From positions 3,162,001-3,226,000 of the forward strand of contig NZ_JANUCO010000001.1 in assembly GCF_024807225.1 (NCBI RefSeq): DNA of 64,000 bases, written 5' to 3'. Both the position numbers and the translations under genes were made by a program. Numbering within the stretch: position 1 is the stretch's first letter; each line of letters starts with the position of its first letter. The notes beneath the pieces were generated by a model, which did no database searches, had not been told where the DNA came from, and saw only the letters and a list, made by a program, of their open reading frames with translations. The DNA comes from Chryseobacterium ginsenosidimutans. Lineage in GTDB: Bacteria > Bacteroidota > Bacteroidia > Flavobacteriales > Weeksellaceae. Of the stretch, positions 16,336-26,065 are shown piece after piece.

Positions 16336-16653
16336 AGTTGTTGTCTTATTTCTGAAAAACTTTGGTTGCTACCAAACGGTTTGTTAAAATTTTTAAGTGT
16401 AAATAATATAGAAATCGATAGAAATAAAATTTAATTTTCTTTAAAAATAAATACGTAAAATTATTATATATTCATTCATATAATTGTTTTTAAATAATTT
16501 TTAATAAAAATATCATTTAATCTTTGTATATTTATAAAAATGTCTATTAATACTTTATAAAATAAGTTGTAAACATTACATAATTTAAAATAAATAAAAT
16601 TGAAAAATGTTTATATAAGCGAAAGCGACGGACACAGCATAGAAAATATCCCG

Positions 16654-17562
16654 ATGAAATCTATCTGCATTGCTTACTTAATTTTAGTACATCGTTTACC
16701 CAATCAATTCAAAAAACTTTTCAACGCCATCTACGATCCCTCCAATTTTTATCTTATTAATATTGATAGAAAAGCTGGTGACGAAATCGAAAAAGAGGTT
16801 ACTGATTTTCTAAATAAATACCCAAATGTACGTATTCTTAAAAGTGAAAATGTAATCTGGGGAGGCTACAGCATGGTACAGGCAGAATTGGACGGGATGA
16901 AATATCTGCTGGAAATGAATGCAAAATGGGACTATTTCATTAATCTGAGCGGTCAGGATTATCCATTAAAATCGCAAAAAATAATCAAAGATTTTCTATC
17001 CGGAAACAATGGAAAAAATTACATTAAAGTTGCCGATCAGGAGAAAATAAGACCTGAAACGATGAACAGGATTGAAAATTATTTTGAGGAAACGGGAGAT
17101 AAAATTTCGGATAAAACGCACAAAAGGGAGTTCATGAAAGACGTAATTCCTTATATCGGCGGACAATGGATGATCTTAACCAGAGATTGCTGCGAATTTA
17201 TCAGTAATAATATAGAGGTTAAAAGATTTGAAGATTATTATCTGAATACTTTAATTGCCGATGAATCTTTCTTTCAAACCGTCTTAATGAATACTTCTTT
17301 TGACGGAATCCTGATTAATGACGATAAAAGAGCGATTATCTGGATTCCTGATGGCGATATTAAATTACGCCCCAAAACCTTCACAGAAACCGATTTGGAC
17401 TTCCTACAGACCGGAAATCATCTTTTCGCACGAAAGTTTGACGACAATGTCGACAATAAAATAATTGAAGGTATTAAAATCCAATATGATATACCTTTTA
17501 AAACCTTAGTGAAAGTGGCAGATATTGGAAATCTTAGTGAAAATTTTAAGCATTTGAACTAA
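16654..17562 (+). CDS. Core-2/I-branching (GT14) family glycosyltransferase
   Basis: The protein has 302 residues from the ATG at 16654. The frame is open back to a TTG at 16600, but that extension is polar and does not fit the family start. Family features are MKSICIAYLILVHRLP, FYLINIDRKAG, NVIWGGYSMVQAELDG, the block YFINLSGQDYPLKS and GGQWMILTRDCCEFI. In eukaryotes this family transfers GlcNAc in beta-1,6 linkage. Bacterial members probably build capsule, LPS or other glycans, and their acceptors are mostly unknown. There is no signal or membrane segment, so it is cytoplasmic. It stands alone after a 700-bp gap, convergent with the SusCD pair. Confidence 0.82.
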   Translation: MKSICIAYLILVHRLPNQFKKLFNAIYDPSNFYLINIDRKAGDEIEKEVTDFLNKYPNVRILKSENVIWGGYSMVQAELDGMKYLLEMNAKWDYFINLSGQDYPLKSQKIIKDFLSGNNGKNYIKVADQEKIRPETMNRIENYFEETGDKISDKTHKREFMKDVIPYIGGQWMILTRDCCEFISNNIEVKRFEDYYLNTLIADESFFQTVLMNTSFDGILINDDKRAIIWIPDGDIKLRPKTFTETDLDFLQTGNHLFARKFDDNVDNKIIEGIKIQYDIPFKTLVKVADIGNLSENFKHLN

Positions 17563-17593
17563 ATCCTTATGCTCTTAATTGGAAATTTAGAAA

Positions 17594-17616
17594 TAAAAAA
17601 AACCGCCCGAAGGCGG
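17594..17616 (-). terminator. Terminator of the first SusCD operon
   Basis: On the minus strand CCGCC-TTCG-GGCGG, with a stable tetraloop, is followed by eight T. It begins 35 bp after the SusD stop. Confidence 0.95.
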
Positions 17617-17651
17617 AATCAATATGAAGGAAATTAAACTGTTTTAATTGA

Positions 17652-19088
17652 TTAATTAACGTCCCAGAATAATTTCGTTGTTGCTTTATCTCCACCAATT
17701 GCAGAGGCTGCAGCGCTAACATTAGCATTATTTGTAACATATTCCTGATCAGAATATGGCATTCTGTATGGAATACCACCAATATATGATGATGGCGGAG
17801 CTGTAAGTACTGGATTGTCTAATCTTCTTGTAAAATTCCAAGCAGCAAACGGATTATTCCACATAGCTACCCAACCTTCATACCCGATCGACTGTTTCCA
17901 GTTTGCAGCATTATAAGGATTAGCTGATAAATAATCTGTAACTGCCATTCCCGTTATACCATTTTCTGCCATTGAAGCGGTAACAGCATCTGCATATAGA
18001 CCGGCTGCAGTTCCACCTACATTATATCCTCTTTGAGCTGCTTCGGCTTTTAGAAATAATACTTCTGTATAGCTTAATAGATTTGCAGGCGCATTTCCGG
18101 CTAAGAATGTTGGATTTACATGAGAGTTATTTGCGTAAGAATTTCCTGTTCCATACGTACCACCTGTATAGGTTGTCACGGGTGGTTTATTCTCAAAATA
18201 AGCTGCTCTTCTAGGGTCAGACTTAGCATTCATTGGGTTCACAATTACGTTTGAAGGAACGAAATCATTTCTCCCGGCTGCTACCAAATCATCAAATAAT
18301 GGATTGGTAAATGTATTTCCATCAAATTTCAATGAATAAGAATCAGCCGCGGAAGCTATTACTCCTCCGCTGATAGCACTTTCTGCCACAGTTTTAGAAG
18401 TAGCAGGATCCACATCTGCAAGATTGATCGCCAATCTTAACTTTATAGAATTAGCCAATTTAATCCATTTTGTCATATCTCCTTTATACACTAAATCTTC
18501 AGGATAACCTGCCTTAGCTGGATGAATTTTTGAAACTGCTGCATCTAACCTGGAAATTAAATCTAAATAAATAGTTTTTGCATCATCATACTTAGGAGAT
18601 TTAATTGTTTCTGCCTGTAAAGCTTCTTTGTAAGGTACATTTCCATAAGTATCCACAATATTTTCCCAAGTGAAAACAGACGCAATTTCCAATGTCGCCA
18701 ATTTATTATCCACCACTTCAGGATCAGCATTAATTTCTGTTGGAAGATCTTTTTTAGCCTGTTCCAAAGGAGCTAATGTATAGACATACATCCTTCTGAA
18801 ATGATTTCTAGGCTGGTTTCTGGTAATTAAATTATAGTTTGTTTCCTGAGTATAGGTTGTTTCAGTCCATTGTTGTATGAAAAAACGATAATTGTTAAAA
18901 TTCACACTTCCTGTGTACGTATAGTAAAAACCTTGGTACATGCTTGTCGCCAACAGATTTCCGGAAGGCACACTCGATGGGTGCTTTGGATCTTCATTTA
19001 AAGAAGTGATATCGCTTTCACATGAACTCAACATGAATAACGAGGCAACAACTCCTCCTGTATATAATATTTTTTTGAAATTTTTCAT
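17652..19088 (-). CDS. SusD/RagB-like glycan-binding lipoprotein (SusD_2 type), SusCD pair 1
   Basis: The 478-residue protein has a lipoprotein signal (VVASLFMLSSCESD). The SusD_2-type start is LNEDPKHPSSVPSGNLLATS, followed by TPR-like helices (ATLEIASVFTWENIVDTYGN, WIKLANSIKLRLAINL). The C-terminal region is YTEVLFLKAEAAQRG and YEGWVAMWNNP. It would sit on the cell surface as the lid of the TonB transporter encoded 20 bp upstream. SusD_2 members bind oligosaccharides or other nutrients such as peptides. No degradative enzyme gene is adjacent, so the substrate is unknown. Confidence 0.92.
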   Translation of the reverse strand: MKNFKKILYTGGVVASLFMLSSCESDITSLNEDPKHPSSVPSGNLLATSMYQGFYYTYTGSVNFNNYRFFIQQWTETTYTQETNYNLITRNQPRNHFRRMYVYTLAPLEQAKKDLPTEINADPEVVDNKLATLEIASVFTWENIVDTYGNVPYKEALQAETIKSPKYDDAKTIYLDLISRLDAAVSKIHPAKAGYPEDLVYKGDMTKWIKLANSIKLRLAINLADVDPATSKTVAESAISGGVIASAADSYSLKFDGNTFTNPLFDDLVAAGRNDFVPSNVIVNPMNAKSDPRRAAYFENKPPVTTYTGGTYGTGNSYANNSHVNPTFLAGNAPANLLSYTEVLFLKAEAAQRGYNVGGTAAGLYADAVTASMAENGITGMAVTDYLSANPYNAANWKQSIGYEGWVAMWNNPFAAWNFTRRLDNPVLTAPPSSYIGGIPYRMPYSDQEYVTNNANVSAAASAIGGDKATTKLFWDVN

Positions 19089-19108
19089 CTTAAAATAGTC
19101 TTAAAGTT

Positions 19109-22100
19109 TTAGAATTTAAATGTAAAGTTTACTCCAATTTCTCTTGTAGTAGGCAAAGAACCAACGGACGATCCGTATGAAAATAAACCTCCCATCTGTG
19201 AAGATTCCGGATCTGCGTAAGGAAGATTTTTATGAATAATCCAAAGGTTTCTTCCTACAATAGACACTTTAGCATCGTTCATAAACGTATTAGCTATTAG
19301 GCTTTTTGGAAGAGAATAGGTAATACTTGCTTCTCTCAACTTCACGAAAGATCCGTCATATACAAATCTTTTATCCGGAACGATGGCATATCCATCATTA
19401 GGATTATTACCATACTCATTAGGATCAATTACCGCTGTATTAACCGGAGTTGTATTCACCTGACCATTTGGATTTACACCTGCTAATACCGGTATATTCG
19501 TTCTATATCCATCAACAGCTGTCTCCGGGAATAATCCACTCGCAAGTCCGTAATACATATCAGATGAAAATACATCACCACCATGACGAACATCAATTAA
19601 GAAGCTTAGTGAAAAATCTTTATATCTAAATGAGTTTCTTAAACCTCCGGTCCATTTAGCCTGAACATTTCCAATCACTTTGCCACTTTCTGTTTGGTAT
19701 AATCCTGTAGCAGGATCAACCACTTTTTCTCCATTCAAATAAGCATAATCACTTCCATAAATATCACCCCATTGATTGCCAACAGAAGCCACGATAGAAG
19801 CACCACCTACTAAACTTGTTAATTGGTATACCTGCAGACCTTCGTCCAACTCAACAACTTTACTCCTGTTTCTAGCCCAGTTTGCATCTATTTCCCAAGA
19901 AAAATCTTTTGTTTTAAACGGAGTAACACCTAAATGCAATTCTATCCCTTTATTATTAATCTGTCCTGCATTAATTGCAGCTCCTAAACTTCCTGAACCA
20001 GCTGAAATATCAGGTCTGATTAACTGATCAATTGTTTTCGAGTCATAATAAGCTCCATCAAAAATAATTCGATCTCTAAAGAAATGCACTTCTGTACCAA
20101 ATTCAAACTCTTTAGAACGTTGAGGCTTTAAATTTTCATTATTTAAAATAGTTTGTGGTCTGTAAATATTAACATTTCCATTACCCGTATTAAAATATCC
20201 GGCTGTATAGTACGTATAATTTAATTGATATGAATCTGCAGTTCCTCCAACTTCCGCATAATTCCCTCTTATTTTCCAGAAATTCATAATAGATTTGTCA
20301 GATTTTAAGAGTTCTGATAAAATTAATGATCCGGCAACAGACGCGTATGTAAATTTATTATTTTCTTTAGGAAGCGTGGAAACTAACATCTCTTCTTATA
20401 GTTCCGTCTAAATAAAACATTTTATTAAAATCAAATGAAGCGGTAGCATATAAACTATTCGTTTGTGTTGTTGCTTCAAACTCAACAGGATTCAAAAGCG
20501 GAGCCTTAGAATTATCCAATGAATAATATCCTGGCTTAATTAGCCCACCTTCAGTAGATGCTTCAATGGTACTTTGATAGTTTCTTCTTACATTTCCCCC
20601 TGCAATACCACTTAAATTCAACCAAGATGTTAAATCATATTTATAATTAGCAAAAACATCATAATTGGTTTCATTTTTTTTCAGATCATATCTGTGATAT
20701 CCGGAACCTACAGATTTGCCAGATACCCCAAAATTCTGTGGATAAGAGCCGGGAGCAAGTCTTCTTTCAAAAACCAAATTCGTATTATCATAGCTTACCT
20801 TACCTGTAATATTCACATGATCATCAACATCATATGTTAACTGTGCATATGAGAAAGTTCTGGTTCTGTCATCCGTAGAGTAGTTCTGATAACGTTGGAA
20901 ATATGGATTATTCCAGAATGCAGGTACTCCATTTCCGGCACTTTTTCTATTCCACGTTACATTTCCATAGTTATTTGCCAGTGTTGGATTACTTACATTA
21001 TTAAAATAAGCATCTTTTAAAGATACCAGATCAACATTCGTTTGCCACCACTGTCTAAATCCTCCAACAACATTATCATTATAACCTGTTTCCGTTCTAC
21101 CTGTTGTTCCCTGAAGAGTCAAGGTTGAATAAACAGTCGCATGTAACTTAGGATTTAAATCATAATTAATCTTTGTAGATAAAGTGTTTTTTCTTAAATC
21201 TGAATTTGGTAACAGACCGTTAGAAAGATTGTTGTCATACGTTAAATTAAAATTAAACCCTTTATTTCCTTTAGATAATGAAATAGAGTTAACGAACGAC
21301 ATTGGGGTTTCAAAAAACTTAAGAGGACCGTTTTTAGAAGCTACCCAAGGAGTTGCTTTATTGTAATTTGGTGATGTTGGATCAAAAGAATCCCATTGAT
21401 ACACTGATAGATTAGGATTAAATTCTGGTCCCCAAGAAGCATCCTCTCCGAAATTAGCATAATCAATTCCGTCCGGCGCACTTCCATAATAGAATGAAGG
21501 ATCGTATCCTCCTCCATATTTTGTCTGATATTTTGTAAAAGTAGATTTGTCGATAAACCCTGCCTGTACAGAGGAAGATAAAGTAACACCCCAAGATTTA
21601 TCATCTTTTCCTCTACCGTTTTTAGTTGTGATAACTATTACCCCATTAAGACCTCTTTCTCCATATAAAGCAGAAGCTGCTGCTCCTTTTAAAACATTTA
21701 CGGATGCAATATCCTCTTGATTAATATCTGATAAAGCATTTCCCAAATCATATCCTCCATTTTGAGTTCCAAAAGAAGTTACAGAATTATCAACCGGTGA
21801 TCCGTCTATTACTATTAATGGATTAGTTCCATTTATAGATTTTATACCACGAATAACCAGATTAGCAGAACCGCCAAAGTTGGAAGTAGTATTCACATTA
21901 AGACCTGCCACTTTACCGGAAAGTTGAGAAGCAATGTTTCCTGTATTTGTTGTCCCATCGAATAGTTTATCTGCTTTTACCTCTTGAGATGCGTAACCCA
22001 GAGATTTTTTTTCTCTTTTAATACCCAGTGCAGTTACTACCACACCTTCGATATCTTGTGTTTTTAGTGTATCGCTCTTCTTTTGCTGAGCCTCTGCCAC

Positions 22101-22154
22101 AGCTAGGGATGAAGATAATACTAGTGCAAGTATACCCGTTGTTAATTTCTTCAT
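19109..22154 (-). pseudogene. SusC/RagA TonB-dependent transporter, SusCD pair 1, one +1 frameshift
   Basis: Two frames, 20367-22154 (595 residues) and 19109-20389 in the next frame, together give one SusC of 1014 residues once a single base is removed. The N-part has a signal peptide and then directly the plug (IEGVVVTALGIKREKKSLGY, LVIRGIKSINGTNPLIVIDG, NGVIVITTKNG). No regulatory-like domain precedes it. The C-part ends with the expected aromatic FTFKF. The break falls after LDGTIRRDVS, where the next residues should be STLPKENNKFTY. The coding strand reads AGTTTCC where AGTTCC restores the frame (GAAAC at 20379-20383 on the plus strand). It is either a recent mutation or a sequence error; no other damage is visible. 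Confidence 0.9.
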
Positions 22155-22590
22155 ATCAAACTAAAATTTTGCTTGAGACAAAGTTGTAAAACTTTCTTAA
22201 ACTGACAAAGAAAAAAAGGTTAAAATTAACGAATATTCAAAAAAACAGAACAAAAATAAGAATATGATAAGATAAATATGTTAAAACGTATACTTTTAAC
22301 AAAAATGATTTATCTACACAAACACAACATTACATATAATCCAGTTTTTAACAATTGATATTTTCTATGGATAATTTTAAATATTATATATAACATAGCA
22401 AATTTTCTTGTTGATCTTCAGTTGATTAGAACTATAAAATTAGTTTTGGATGGATTTGATTATAGAAATCTCATCTAAAACAAATTATGCTATGCATACA
22501 AGTTTTTAATACATTTTATGTTAAAATAAAAAACTACTCCAAGATATAATCACTTTTTATGTTTCAAAATCTTCCTAAAATTCTTTAAAT

Positions 22591-22613
22591 AAAAAAGCCC
22601 CTAAAAAGGGGCT
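22591..22613 (-). terminator. Terminator left over from the decayed gene at 22657-22812
   Basis: On the minus strand AGCCCC-TTTTTA-GGGGCT is followed by six T. The only minus-strand sequence it could serve is the gene remnant just upstream. The 22155-22590 stretch to its left is AT-rich and holds the upstream region of SusC pair 1; nothing else was recognised. Confidence 0.8.
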
Positions 22614-22656
22614 AAAATGAGATCGTAAACACGTAATGTTATTTTACAATTTATTT

Positions 22657-22812
22657 CTAAGGCTTCCAAAAAATCCATTGCTGCCGTTAAAAACAGCTAG
22701 TCTGCACCTGTTTTGTTGGTATAAACCATCATTCCTAGAGAAGGACTAAGAATGTTCTGCACATCATTCACGATAAATAAAACCTTGATTTGATTGTAGA
22801 TTCTAAAAGAAA
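22657..22812 (-). pseudogene. Decayed 3' end of a surface or tail-fibre-like gene
   Basis: The minus-strand reading VLFIVNDVQNILSPSLGMMV then YTNKTGA is followed by a stop. A shift of frame continues as LAVFNGSN. Another one-base shift gives the ending WIFWKP and a stop. Many Bacteroidota surface proteins end in this way (P-x-x-GMMVYNT, then LxVYNGSxW). Two small deletions are implied: four bases in GAC-A-GAC, and one T in AATTGG. The 5' part of the gene is gone but the terminator survives. The original function is unknown. Confidence 0.6.
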
Positions 22813-22982
22813 TTCAGGTAGACAAAAAGAATTAAATTTATAAATATCAGATTTTTCTAATAAATTAGTTTTAATTAAAACCAATTTTCATTATATTTGT
22901 TATTGTAGGTTAACCACATAAAGATTTCATTGAGCCTTTTATTGTTAATTTCGTTTCATTTACATTCCTCATTATTTAAAGT

Positions 22983-23432
22983 ATGTCTTCAAAACAAAAT
23001 AACATATCAGAATTAGCATTAGAATTAGGTCTTGCGATGGGAGAAATGAAAAACCGTTTGCGACAGAAAATTCAGGCAAAAATTAATGAGTACGATCCTA
23101 CTCTTTCTTTTGAACTCATCGAAATTCTGGGACTTCTTTCGCGTAATGACGGCATCAACCAGCAGGAAATTGGCAACAAAGTAAGCAAAGACAAATCGAG
23201 CATTACGTATCTGATTAACAGTCTTGTAAAACGTGAACTGGTTCAGCGCGTTGAAAATAAAGAGGACAGAAGAAACAAGCAGATCTTTTTGACTGATAAA
23301 GGAAAACAAATTGTAGAAACAGTTTATCCTTGGGCATTGGAACTTTATAAAAAAGCGGCGGGTGATTTTAACCAAACCGAAATAAAAAACGCCCTTCTTT
23401 TAGCAAAAAAAATGACAACAAATCTCGAATAA
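22983..23432 (+). CDS. MarR family transcriptional regulator
   Basis: The 149-residue protein has the MarR winged-helix layout. An N-terminal dimerisation helix is followed by LSFELIEILGLLSRNDGINQ and QEIGNKVSKDKSSITYLINS (recognition helix). The wing is VKRELVQRVENKEDRRNKQI, followed by LTDKGKQIVETVYP. The Asp-Arg-Arg of the wing is conserved. MarR proteins are usually ligand-responsive repressors. It is followed 22 bp later by a universal stress protein gene on the same strand, the likely target and operon partner. No palindromic operator was identified with confidence. Confidence 0.9.
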   Translation: MSSKQNNISELALELGLAMGEMKNRLRQKIQAKINEYDPTLSFELIEILGLLSRNDGINQQEIGNKVSKDKSSITYLINSLVKRELVQRVENKEDRRNKQIFLTDKGKQIVETVYPWALELYKKAAGDFNQTEIKNALLLAKKMTTNLE

Positions 23433-23454
23433 CTAAGTTTTAAATTAATTCAAT

Positions 23455-24303
23455 ATGAGAACAATACTGGTACCGGTAGATTTTACCTCCACTACAGAAA
23501 ATGCCGTAAAAGTCGCTGCACAATGGGCAAAACAATATGAATACACCCATATTATTCTTTTAAAAACCTCTGAAGAATCGGAATTTGATTATCTCCATAT
23601 GGCGGAAGGTCATTCGTTTGTAAATGAAGAAAGCATCAACAGCCTTTTGGAAAAAACAGAACTCCGATTGAATGAATTAACTCATATTATTACTGAAAAA
23701 TCACCCGAAATAAAAGTTTCAAAAGCAATCAGCGAGTGGACGCTTACAAGAAGTATCAATGATCTGTTAAGCGATCAACCTTCGATAGAACTGATTATTT
23801 TAGGCAGTGACGATCAGGCAGTTTCCAGTGATAGCTTGGTTTCGGAAAACATTATTGGTATTGCCAGAACAAGTCCGGTGAAGATATTAGTTGTTCCTAA
23901 TGGTTATCATTACAGCACCATAAAAAACATCCTTATTCCGTGTGATGTAGACAGTATAGCCAAATTAGACCGACTCTTCCACCATAAATCTATTATCCAA
24001 CAGCAGGATGTACAATTGATGTTTTTGAATATCCATACAAAAGAAAGCAACGATACTATAGAGCTAAAAAAGGTTGAGATTGAGGAATATATTCATCAAA
24101 ACCTAACCGAAATACCAAGTAAAATCTATTATTCTTACGATAAAAACATTATCAATGGAATTCTGACTTTCGCGTCATCCAACGAAACCGATCTTATCAT
24201 TGCTTTACCCGGCAAACACAGTTTCCTGTATTATTTAACGAGCACGAGTATTTCAGAAGGGATTTATCAGAATGTTAATCAGCCTGTTTTAATATTGAAA
24301 TAG
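23455..24303 (+). CDS. Universal stress protein with tandem UspA-like domains
   Basis: The 282-residue protein has a clear first UspA fold: MRTILVPVDFTSTTENAVKV, then IELIILGSDDQA, then RTSPVKILVVPNG. A more diverged second copy begins near residue 150 (KNILIPCDVDSIAKLDRL) and ends DLIIALPGKHSF and VNQPVLILK. Tandem Usp proteins of this size are common in Flavobacteriia. The exact ATP-binding motif G-2x-G-9x-G(S/T) is not obvious in either half, so it may belong to the non-nucleotide-binding class. It is probably co-transcribed with the MarR gene upstream and induced by stress or stationary phase. Confidence 0.85.
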   Translation: MRTILVPVDFTSTTENAVKVAAQWAKQYEYTHIILLKTSEESEFDYLHMAEGHSFVNEESINSLLEKTELRLNELTHIITEKSPEIKVSKAISEWTLTRSINDLLSDQPSIELIILGSDDQAVSSDSLVSENIIGIARTSPVKILVVPNGYHYSTIKNILIPCDVDSIAKLDRLFHHKSIIQQQDVQLMFLNIHTKESNDTIELKKVEIEEYIHQNLTEIPSKIYYSYDKNIINGILTFASSNETDLIIALPGKHSFLYYLTSTSISEGIYQNVNQPVLILK

Positions 24304-24313
24304 ACAACATTAT

Positions 24314-24540
24314 CTATAAGATTGATTTAATATTTTTAAATAAAACTTTCTTAATCCAAAACACATTTTCATAATAGTAATAGACCATAGATATATTGAC
24401 GTTTCTTGTTTTGAAAGGTTCAGAAAATGGTATGTCGAATTTTTCAGGAATTTCAATTTTAAAATTGTAATTTTTGATATTGATTTCATATATTCTTATT
24501 TGTTTTATCTTTGATAATGCGCAATCGATTACATAAATAA
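24314..24540 (-). other. 360-bp gap with a start-less open frame
   Basis: The 24304-24663 gap has no convincing gene. On the minus strand a frame of about 75 codons ends at 24314 and reads YNFKIEIPEKFDIPF and VNISMVYYYYENVFW. It has no ATG, GTG or TTG near its beginning. The Ile/Asn/Lys/Tyr bias is what AT-rich non-coding DNA gives, so this may be noise or a gene remnant. Confidence 0.2.
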
Positions 24541-24558
24541 TTATTAAATTTTATAATA

Positions 24559-24577
24559 CCGACAGTGCAGGATAATT
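24559..24577 (+). promoter_or_regulatory. Weak candidate for the PUL activator motif
   Basis: Read on the minus strand, ATCCTGCACTGTC matches positions 4-16 of the motif seen at four other promoters. The outer bases and the 18-bp spacing to a TAnnTTTG box do not match. It lies 87 bp upstream of the plus-strand GH28 gene. Confidence 0.25.
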
Positions 24578-24663
24578 TTTAATCTTAATTATTTTAGATT
24601 GCGATACATAAAGAAAATTATTTAAAGATAGCAGTCTTATAAACTAAACAATGCTCTACCATT

Positions 24664-26064
24664 ATGAAAAAATATGCTTTATTCTTTCTTTTACTATTAC
24701 TATCAATTCCTTTTTCGGCTCAATATAAACCATGGACTTCAGCACAGCAACCTTTAAAAGAGATTGATGCACTGAAAAAACAGATTGTAAAACCCAATTT
24801 TAGAAAAAAAGATTATCTCATTACAGATTTTGGGGCAATTGGTGACGGAAAAACAAAAAATACTGAAGCATTTAAGAAAGCTATTGAAAAATGTAATGCA
24901 GAAGGTGGAGGAAGGGTTGTCGTTCCCAAAGGAGTTTTCCTGACGGGTGCTATTTATTTAAAATCTAATGTGAATCTTTATGTAAGTGAAGGTTCTACCA
25001 TTTTATTTAGCCAAGACAGCAACGACTACCCGATCGTTTTCACAAGATGGGAAGGAATGGAATGCATGAATTATTCATCATTAATTTACGCTTATGAAGA
25101 AGAAAATATCGCCGTAACCGGAAAAGGAACGTTAGACGGAAATTCTGATAACGACCATTGGTGGTTTTGGTGTGGAGCCAAACAATATGGCTACGACGAA
25201 TCTCGTCCGGGAAGACAAAATCCGGCACGCGCTAAACTTCACGAATATATGGCTCAGAGAAAACCTGCAAGAGAAAGAATTTTTGGGGACGGATATTATT
25301 TAAGACCCAATTTCGTTCAGCCTTATAAATGTAAAAACTTCTGGATGGCAGATGTTCAGGTAAAAAATTCTCCAATGTGGAATTTGAATCCTGTCCTTTG
25401 CGAAAATGTTTTAATTGAAAGAGTAAAAGTAATCAGTCACGGTCCGAATAACGACGGTTGCGATCCTGAAGCGTGTAAAAATGTCTGGATTAAAGACTGT
25501 TATTTCGACACAGGCGACGATTGTATCGCTATAAAATCAGGAAGAGATGAAGACGGAAGAGATATCGGAAAACCTGCCGAAAATCACATCATCGAAAACT
25601 GCGAAATGAAAGACGGACATGGCGGTGTTGTGATCGGAAGCGAAATTGCAGGTGGAGCAAAAAATATCTACGCCATCGGAAACGTGATGGACAGCAAAAA
25701 TCTTGACCGAGCTTTAAGAATTAAAACAAGCTCAAGCCGTGGAGGAATTATCGAAAACGTATTTTTCTACAACACAAAAGTTGGTGCTTATAAAGAAGCC
25801 GCAGTACGTTTCAATATGCATTATGAAAAACCGGGAAATTTTATTCCAATCATCAGAAATATTTGGGTTGAAAATTTAACGGTAGAAAAAGGCGGAAAAT
25901 ATGCCGTTCTTTCTGATGCTTATGAATCTTCTCCAGTAACAGATTTCACGATGATTAATGCAAAAATGAATGGCGTTGAAATTCCATACAAAGTGGATTT
26001 CCTGAAAAATGTGACGTTGAAAAATGTAACCGTTAACGGAAAACCTTTAACCAATTTTAAATAA
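24664..26064 (+). CDS. GH28 polygalacturonase-type enzyme, first gene of the plus-strand PUL arm
   Basis: The 466-residue exported enzyme has a signal peptide (MKKYALFFLLLLLSIPFSAQ) and the parallel beta-helix entry DFGAIGDGKTKNTEAFKKAI with GGGRVVVPKG. All four GH28 signature motifs are canonical: GPNNDGCDPEAC (Asn-Asn-Asp), DTGDDCIAIKSG (Asp-Asp), GHGGVVIGSE (Gly-His-Gly) and ALRIKTSSSRGG (Arg-Ile-Lys). GH28 hydrolyses galacturonic-acid-containing pectin backbones, homogalacturonan or rhamnogalacturonan. Given the rhamnose pathway in this locus, an RG-I-type substrate is likely. The DUF4450 gene follows after 1 bp, so they form an operon. Confidence 0.95.
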   Translation: MKKYALFFLLLLLSIPFSAQYKPWTSAQQPLKEIDALKKQIVKPNFRKKDYLITDFGAIGDGKTKNTEAFKKAIEKCNAEGGGRVVVPKGVFLTGAIYLKSNVNLYVSEGSTILFSQDSNDYPIVFTRWEGMECMNYSSLIYAYEEENIAVTGKGTLDGNSDNDHWWFWCGAKQYGYDESRPGRQNPARAKLHEYMAQRKPARERIFGDGYYLRPNFVQPYKCKNFWMADVQVKNSPMWNLNPVLCENVLIERVKVISHGPNNDGCDPEACKNVWIKDCYFDTGDDCIAIKSGRDEDGRDIGKPAENHIIENCEMKDGHGGVVIGSEIAGGAKNIYAIGNVMDSKNLDRALRIKTSSSRGGIIENVFFYNTKVGAYKEAAVRFNMHYEKPGNFIPIIRNIWVENLTVEKGGKYAVLSDAYESSPVTDFTMINAKMNGVEIPYKVDFLKNVTLKNVTVNGKPLTNFK

Positions 26065-26065
26065 A

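Noticed and set aside
16600..16653. TTG start for the GT14-type glycosyltransferase
   Set aside because: The extra residues are polar and do not fit the family. The ATG at 16654 gives the expected hydrophobic first strand.
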